Below, piece by piece: positions 5,595 to 9,109 of a stretch of DNA of 9,109 nt (the first letter of the stretch is position 1; each line of letters begins with the position of its first letter). Below the pieces are notes generated by a model. It worked only from the letters and a program-made list of their open reading frames with translations. It was not told the origin of the DNA and ran no database searches. Made by a program: the position numbers and the translations under genes. Origin of the DNA: DATKFM01 sp035544395 (GTDB lineage: Bacteria; Pseudomonadota; Alphaproteobacteria; Dongiales; Dongiaceae); assembly GCA_035544395.1 (NCBI GenBank), contig DATKFM010000045.1, positions 1 through 9,109 on the forward strand, in the 5' to 3' direction.

Positions 5595-7208
5595 TTAGCC
5601 GGCGGCCGGCGCCTTGGCCGCCGCGGCGCCGGCGCGGAACAGCTTCCAGGTGATGGCGTCGTTCAGCGCGTTGAAAGAGGCGTCGATGATGTTCGGCGAC
5701 ACGCCCACGGTACTCCAGCGCTCGCCGGTTTCGTCGGCGCTTTCGATCATCACGCGGGTCACCGCGCCGGTGCCGGCATTGGGCGTGAGGATGCGCACCT
5801 TGTAGTCCACCAGCCGCATGTCCTGCAGATCCGGGTAAAGCGGCAGCAGGCCCTTGCGCAGCGCGCCGTCTAGCGCATTCACCGGGCCGTTGCCGGTGGC
5901 CACAGTCATCAACCGCGAGCTGGCGACTTCCATGGTGATCGTCGCCTCGGATTCCGTGACCAGCTCGCCGCGGGCATTCCAGCGCCGATCATCCATGACG
6001 CGGAAGCGCATCACGCGGAAGTAATCGGGCACGCTGCCCAGCGCGCGGCGCGCCAGCAACTCGAAGCTCGCCTCCGCGCCGTCATAGGCGTAGCCGTCAT
6101 ATTCCCGGGACTTCACCGTCTCCACCAGCGTCGAGACCTTGGGATCGTCGACCGCCACCTCGAGCCCGATGTCGCGGAAGCGCGCCAGGATATTGGCGCG
6201 GCCCGATTGATCGGAGACGACGATATGCCGGCGGTTGCCGACCAGCGCCGGTTCGATGTGCTCGTAGGTGCGTGGGTCCTTCTCCACCGCCGATACATGC
6301 AGGCCACCTTTGTGCGCAAAGGCGGACTCGCCGACATAGGCTGCATTGCGCAGCGGCGCGCGATTCAGCCGCTCGTCCAGAAGCCGCGATACATGGGTAA
6401 GCTGCTTGAGACCGGTCTCGCTAACAGCGACCTTGAAATCCGTCTTCAGCATCAGCGAGGGAATCAGCGACACCAGATTGGCATTGCCGCAGCGCTCGCC
6501 CAGCCCGTTCAGCGTGCCCTGGATCTGCCGCGCGCCGGCGCGGGCCGCCGCCAGGCTGTTGGCCACGGCGTTCTCAGTGTCGTTGTGGCAGTGGATGCCC
6601 AGATGGCTGCCGGGGATGGCGGCGCAGACCTCGCCGACGATGCGCTCGATCTCGTGGGGCAGCGTGCCGCCATTGGTGTCGCAAAGCACGACCCAGCGCG
6701 CCCCGCTGTCATAGGCTGCCTTGGCGCATTGCATGGCGTAGTCGCGGTTGGCCTTGTAGCCGTCGAAAAAATGCTCGGCGTCGAACATCACCTCGCGCTT
6801 CCTGGTCTTCGCCAGCGCGACGCTCTCGGCGATCATGTCCACGTTCTCGCTATGGCTGATGCCCAACGCGACGTCGACATGGAAATCCCAGCTTTTGCCG
6901 ACCATGCAGACGGCATCCGCCTTGGCACCCAGCAGCGAGGCCAAGCCGGGATCGTTGGCAGCGCTGCGGCCAGGCCGGCGGGTCATGCCGAAGGCGGTGA
7001 AGACGGCCTTCTTCAGGGACGGCGGGGCGGCGAAGAACGCGTCGTCGGTCGGGTTCGCGCCCGGCCAGCCGCCCTCCACATAGTCGATACCAAGCCCATC
7101 CAGCGCCACGGCGATGGCCTGCTTGTCCAGCACGCTGAAATCGACGCCCTGGGTCTGGGCGCCGTCGCGCAAGGTGCTGTCGAACAGATAGAGGCGTTTA
7201 TCGTCCAT
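5595..7208 (-). CDS. cimA: (R)-citramalate synthase
   Basis: This 537-residue protein has the usual length of the CimA family. It condenses pyruvate and acetyl-CoA to (R)-citramalate, the first step of the threonine-independent route to 2-oxobutanoate and isoleucine. The N-terminal TIM-barrel has the DSTLRDGAQTQG motif (10-21, catalytic R14-D15), EGGWPGANP (45-53), the metal-site HCHND (206-210), GTLNGLGERCGN (231-242) and KGGLHVSAVEKDP (300-312). The C-terminal LeuA-type regulatory dimer domain (about 400-525) includes GNGPVNALDGALRKGL (439-454) and VGVSPNIIDASFNAL (501-515). In this superfamily that domain is the site of feedback inhibition by the end-product amino acid. The EGGWPG motif and the overall layout favour CimA over isopropylmalate or homocitrate synthase. 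No clear Shine-Dalgarno sequence precedes the ATG at 7208. trmJ follows at once. The last ten residues are an Ala-rich tail. Confidence 0.95.
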   Translation of the reverse strand: MDDKRLYLFDSTLRDGAQTQGVDFSVLDKQAIAVALDGLGIDYVEGGWPGANPTDDAFFAAPPSLKKAVFTAFGMTRRPGRSAANDPGLASLLGAKADAVCMVGKSWDFHVDVALGISHSENVDMIAESVALAKTRKREVMFDAEHFFDGYKANRDYAMQCAKAAYDSGARWVVLCDTNGGTLPHEIERIVGEVCAAIPGSHLGIHCHNDTENAVANSLAAARAGARQIQGTLNGLGERCGNANLVSLIPSLMLKTDFKVAVSETGLKQLTHVSRLLDERLNRAPLRNAAYVGESAFAHKGGLHVSAVEKDPRTYEHIEPALVGNRRHIVVSDQSGRANILARFRDIGLEVAVDDPKVSTLVETVKSREYDGYAYDGAEASFELLARRALGSVPDYFRVMRFRVMDDRRWNARGELVTESEATITMEVASSRLMTVATGNGPVNALDGALRKGLLPLYPDLQDMRLVDYKVRILTPNAGTGAVTRVMIESADETGERWSTVGVSPNIIDASFNALNDAITWKLFRAGAAAAKAPAAG

Positions 7209-7252
7209 GGCGGCGATCGGTTGAGGTTCACATTTACAGGCCGGGGCTGGCC

Positions 7253-7281
7253 TTTCTGCCCTGCCCTAGCCGTGGCGTCAA
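7253..7281 (-). promoter_or_regulatory. Likely sigma-70-type promoter of cimA-trmJ
   Basis: On the minus strand TTGACG (7276-7281) and CAGAAA (7253-7258) are separated by 17 nt. Spacing and boxes are close to those of the rpsD promoter (TTGACA, 17 nt, TAGAAA). The predicted start near 7246 gives a leader of about 38 nt. The element lies in the 138-nt gap between cimA and the divergent exporter gene; no convincing promoter for the exporter was seen there. Confidence 0.55.
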
Positions 7282-7346
7282 TTCAGCCCCCGGCGGCCCA
7301 GGCGCCGGTCTGGGCAGTTCCGGACGAATCCCCTAAGGTCCCGGCC

Positions 7347-7997
7347 ATGCTGGATTTCATCCCCGATTGGAGCCGCCTGCTGCCGTTCCTGGTTGCCGGT
7401 CTCAGCCTCAACCTCACCCCCGGCGCCGACATGACCTATGTGCTGGCCCGCAGCGCCGGCCAGGGCCGCGGCGCCGGCGCGGTCTCGGCCTTCGGCATCT
7501 CGGCCGGATCGCTGGTTCATAGCATCCTGGCGGCCGTGGGCGTGTCGGCGCTGCTGGCGTCATCGGCGACGCTGTTCTCGGCCATCCAGTACGGCGGCGC
7601 GGCCTTTCTGCTCTATCTCGCCTGGAAAGCCTGGCGGGGCGCGCGGCAGCCGCTGGCGCTGCAGGAGCGGCCCGCGGCCAGCCTTGGGCGGATTTTCGTG
7701 GAAGGCGCCTGGACCAACCTGCTGAACCCCAAGGTGGCGCTGTTCATCCTGGCGTTCCTGCCGCAATTCGTGGATCCGGCGCGGGGCCATGTGATCGGAC
7801 AGATGCTGTTTCTCGGCCTGCTGTTCAATATCGGCGGCACCACGGTGAACCTGGTGGTGGCGCTGGTGGTAGGCTGGATCAGCGATCATCTGCGGCAGTC
7901 CGCAAAATTTGCCCTCTATGTCGGCCGCTTCTCCGCCCTGGTGATGCTGTGGCTGGCGGTGCAGACCCTGTTCCTGCGCCGCGCGGCGCCGGCCTGA
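7347..7997 (+). CDS. LysE/RhtB family amino-acid exporter
   Basis: This 216-residue inner-membrane protein has the size and pattern of the LysE superfamily, with about six hydrophobic segments (roughly 11-30, 43-70, 76-96, 120-140, 150-178, 187-210). The family signature near the first helix, LNLTPGADMTYVLARSAGQG (21-40), and the WTNLLNPKVALFILAFLPQFVD segment (122-143) are clear. Members export amino acids and related small molecules (lysine, threonine, homoserine, cysteine, leucine) using the proton gradient. The substrate cannot be read from sequence. The gene diverges from cimA, a branched-chain amino-acid synthesis gene, but a link between export and isoleucine is only a guess. A weak AAGG (7335-7338) precedes the ATG by 8 nt. 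The Nudix gene starts 5 nt after the stop codon, so the two are probably one transcript. Confidence 0.93.
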   Translation: MLDFIPDWSRLLPFLVAGLSLNLTPGADMTYVLARSAGQGRGAGAVSAFGISAGSLVHSILAAVGVSALLASSATLFSAIQYGGAAFLLYLAWKAWRGARQPLALQERPAASLGRIFVEGAWTNLLNPKVALFILAFLPQFVDPARGHVIGQMLFLGLLFNIGGTTVNLVVALVVGWISDHLRQSAKFALYVGRFSALVMLWLAVQTLFLRRAAPA

Positions 7998-8002
7998 CCG
8001 CC

Positions 8003-8401
8003 ATGGCCGCGCCGCCGCGCTTTCCCGTTTCCGTGAAGGGCGTGCTGCTGATCGACGGCGCCGTGGTGCTGCTGAAGAACGAGCGCGATGAGTGGGAGCT
8101 GCCCGGCGGCCGGCTGGAAGCGGGCGAGGACCCGGCGGTCTGCGTGGCGCGCGAGATCCAGGAGGAACTCGGACTCGATGTCCAGGTGGCCGGCATCATC
8201 GATTGCTGGAACTTCGAAGTGCTGCCCGGTCAGGAGGTGGTGATCGTCACCTATGGCTGCCGCCTCGACGGCCATGACGAGATCGAGATCAGCGCCGAGC
8301 ACAAGGAGGTCGGGCTGTTCTCGCCCGAAGCTCTGGCCGAGCTGCCGATGCCCGAAGGCTACCGGCGCTCGGTCAGGACCTGGCTCGCGCAACTTCTTTG
8401 A
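8003..8401 (+). CDS. Nudix hydrolase
   Basis: This 132-residue single-domain Nudix protein carries a perfect Nudix box, G-x5-E-x7-RE-U-x-EE-x-G-U, at residues 36-58 (G36, E42, R50-E51, E54-E55, G57). The REIQEELGL part supplies the Mg2+-binding glutamates. Nudix enzymes split nucleoside diphosphates linked to another group, such as oxidised dNTPs, ADP-ribose, NADH, dinucleoside polyphosphates or nucleotide sugars. The specificity here is unknown and small size alone does not make it MutT. The ATG at 8003 starts 5 nt after the exporter stop, with no Shine-Dalgarno sequence, suggesting coupled translation. An in-frame GTG at 7949 would overlap the exporter by 49 nt and add a non-conserved extension, so 8003 is preferred. 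It is convergent with cysS, with 9 nt between stops and no clear terminator. Confidence 0.95.
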   Translation: MAAPPRFPVSVKGVLLIDGAVVLLKNERDEWELPGGRLEAGEDPAVCVAREIQEELGLDVQVAGIIDCWNFEVLPGQEVVIVTYGCRLDGHDEIEISAEHKEVGLFSPEALAELPMPEGYRRSVRTWLAQLL

Positions 8402-8410
8402 TCGGCGTCT

Positions 8411-9109
8411 TTACCCGGTTCGCCGCCAGGTTGTACCGCCAGGTCCGTCCTCGAGGATGATCCCGGCATCGGTCAATTCCCGGCGAATGCGGTCGGCTTC
8501 GGCAAAGTTCTTGCCCTTTCGCGCGGCGACCCGGGCGGCGATCTGCCCCTCGATCCAGGCATCGTTGCCGGCGGCGGCACCCGTGCCTTTCAGCCAAGCC
8601 ACGGGATCGTTCCACAGCAGGCCCATCAGCTTGCCGTCGGTCAGCAGGACAGCCTTCCAATGGGCCTTTTCCGCGGTGGTTGCGGCCGTGTTCAGCATCC
8701 GCAGCGCCTCATGCAGATGGGACAGCGCCATCGGCGTGTTGAGATCGTCCTCCAGCGCCGCCAGCACATCCAGCGGCGGCGCCTTCATCGTCTCCGGCGC
8801 GATATCGCGGACCTTGTCCAGGGCGATGTAGAAACGGTCGAGCTGCTCCTTCGCCTCCTTCACGGAATCGCGGGAGATGTCCAGAGGCTGTCGGTAGTGG
8901 GCCGTCATCAGCGCCCAGCGGATCGCCTCGCCGCGATGGCCCTCGGCGATCAGCTCGCGCACGGTGAAGAAGTTGCCGAGGGACTTCGACATCTTTTCGC
9001 TGGCGATCTGCACGAAGCCGTTATGCATCCAGACATTGGCCAGCGGAGCGCCGTCATGGGCGCAACGGCTCTGGGCGATCTCGTTCTCGTGATGGGGGAA
9101 GACGAGGTC
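8411..9109 (-). CDS. cysS: Cysteinyl-tRNA synthetase, C-terminal part (partial)
   Basis: 232 codons are present; the reading frame stays open to the window edge at 9109, so the N-terminal half with the HIGH motif is missing. The visible part begins in the catalytic domain with FPHHENEIAQS, where the first His and last Glu of HHENE (9080-9094) are zinc ligands in the family. It includes the class I KMSKS loop (8981-8995, within SEKMSKSLGNFFTVREL), the helical anticodon-stem domain (HYRQPLDIS onward), and the C-terminal region ending ADRIRRELTDAGIILEDGPGGTTW, typical of CysRS. The enzyme charges tRNA-Cys with cysteine in the cytoplasm. It is transcribed toward the Nudix gene, on the same strand as cimA, trmJ and rpsD, from which it is separated by the plus-strand exporter-Nudix pair. 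Confidence 0.97.
   Translation of the reverse strand, partial: DLVFPHHENEIAQSRCAHDGAPLANVWMHNGFVQIASEKMSKSLGNFFTVRELIAEGHRGEAIRWALMTAHYRQPLDISRDSVKEAKEQLDRFYIALDKVRDIAPETMKAPPLDVLAALEDDLNTPMALSHLHEALRMLNTAATTAEKAHWKAVLLTDGKLMGLLWNDPVAWLKGTGAAAGNDAWIEGQIAARVAARKGKNFAEADRIRRELTDAGIILEDGPGGTTWRRTG

Noticed and set aside
6207..7346. A plus-strand frame open from inside cimA into the exporter, suggesting a long N-terminal extension
   Set aside because: The extension is antisense to conserved cimA codons and shows no domain. The exporter family begins near the ATG at 7347, where its first helix starts.

Overview
The window is a GC-rich bacterial chromosome segment, most likely from an alphaproteobacterium of Rhodospirillales-like type. 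The reasons are the purL-bolA-grxD run, the company of cysS, cimA, trmJ and rpsD, and sigma-70-type promoters with TTGAC-rich -35 boxes. The taxonomic placement is inferred from gene content and composition, not from a search. No mobile element, CRISPR array, tRNA or rRNA gene was found, and I do not see a new multi-gene system. The content is mostly core metabolism and translation with a few accessory genes between.

Layout. (1) Bases 1-755, plus strand: the 3' end of purL, then a BolA-family gene and a CGFS monothiol glutaredoxin (grxD), closed by a strong inverted-repeat terminator at 771-800. (2) Bases 864-3140, minus strand: an exported DUF3300 protein with a repeat-bearing proline-rich segment and an Arg/Gly/Ser-rich tail, preceded in transcription order by a LigB-type (YgiD/DODA-like) extradiol dioxygenase. 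(3) Bases 3228-4032, minus strand: rpsD (ribosomal protein S4) as a stand-alone unit with a clear promoter, a leader of about 105 nt, a strong Shine-Dalgarno sequence and an intrinsic terminator. (4) Bases 4156-4758, plus strand: a PhnB-like VOC protein carrying a lysine/alanine/proline-rich tail like that of histone H1. (5) Bases 4761-7208, minus strand: cimA followed by trmJ, a tight two-gene unit with a recognisable promoter upstream of cimA. (6) Bases 7347-8401, plus strand: a LysE/RhtB-type amino-acid exporter and a Nudix hydrolase, probably co-transcribed. (7) Bases 8411-9109, minus strand: the C-terminal part of cysS, cut by the window edge.

How the genes relate. BolA and CGFS glutaredoxins are known partners in [2Fe-2S] handling, so genes 2 and 3 probably act as one module, transcribed behind purine synthesis. 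cimA starts the citramalate route to 2-oxobutanoate and isoleucine. trmJ, rpsD and cysS serve tRNA modification, the ribosome and tRNA charging. The LysE-type exporter, Nudix hydrolase, VOC protein, dioxygenase and DUF3300 protein look like accessory genes set between conserved housekeeping genes. The most unusual items are the histone-like tail on the VOC protein, with a 33-bp repeat whose two full copies differ only synonymously, and the architecture of the DUF3300 protein.
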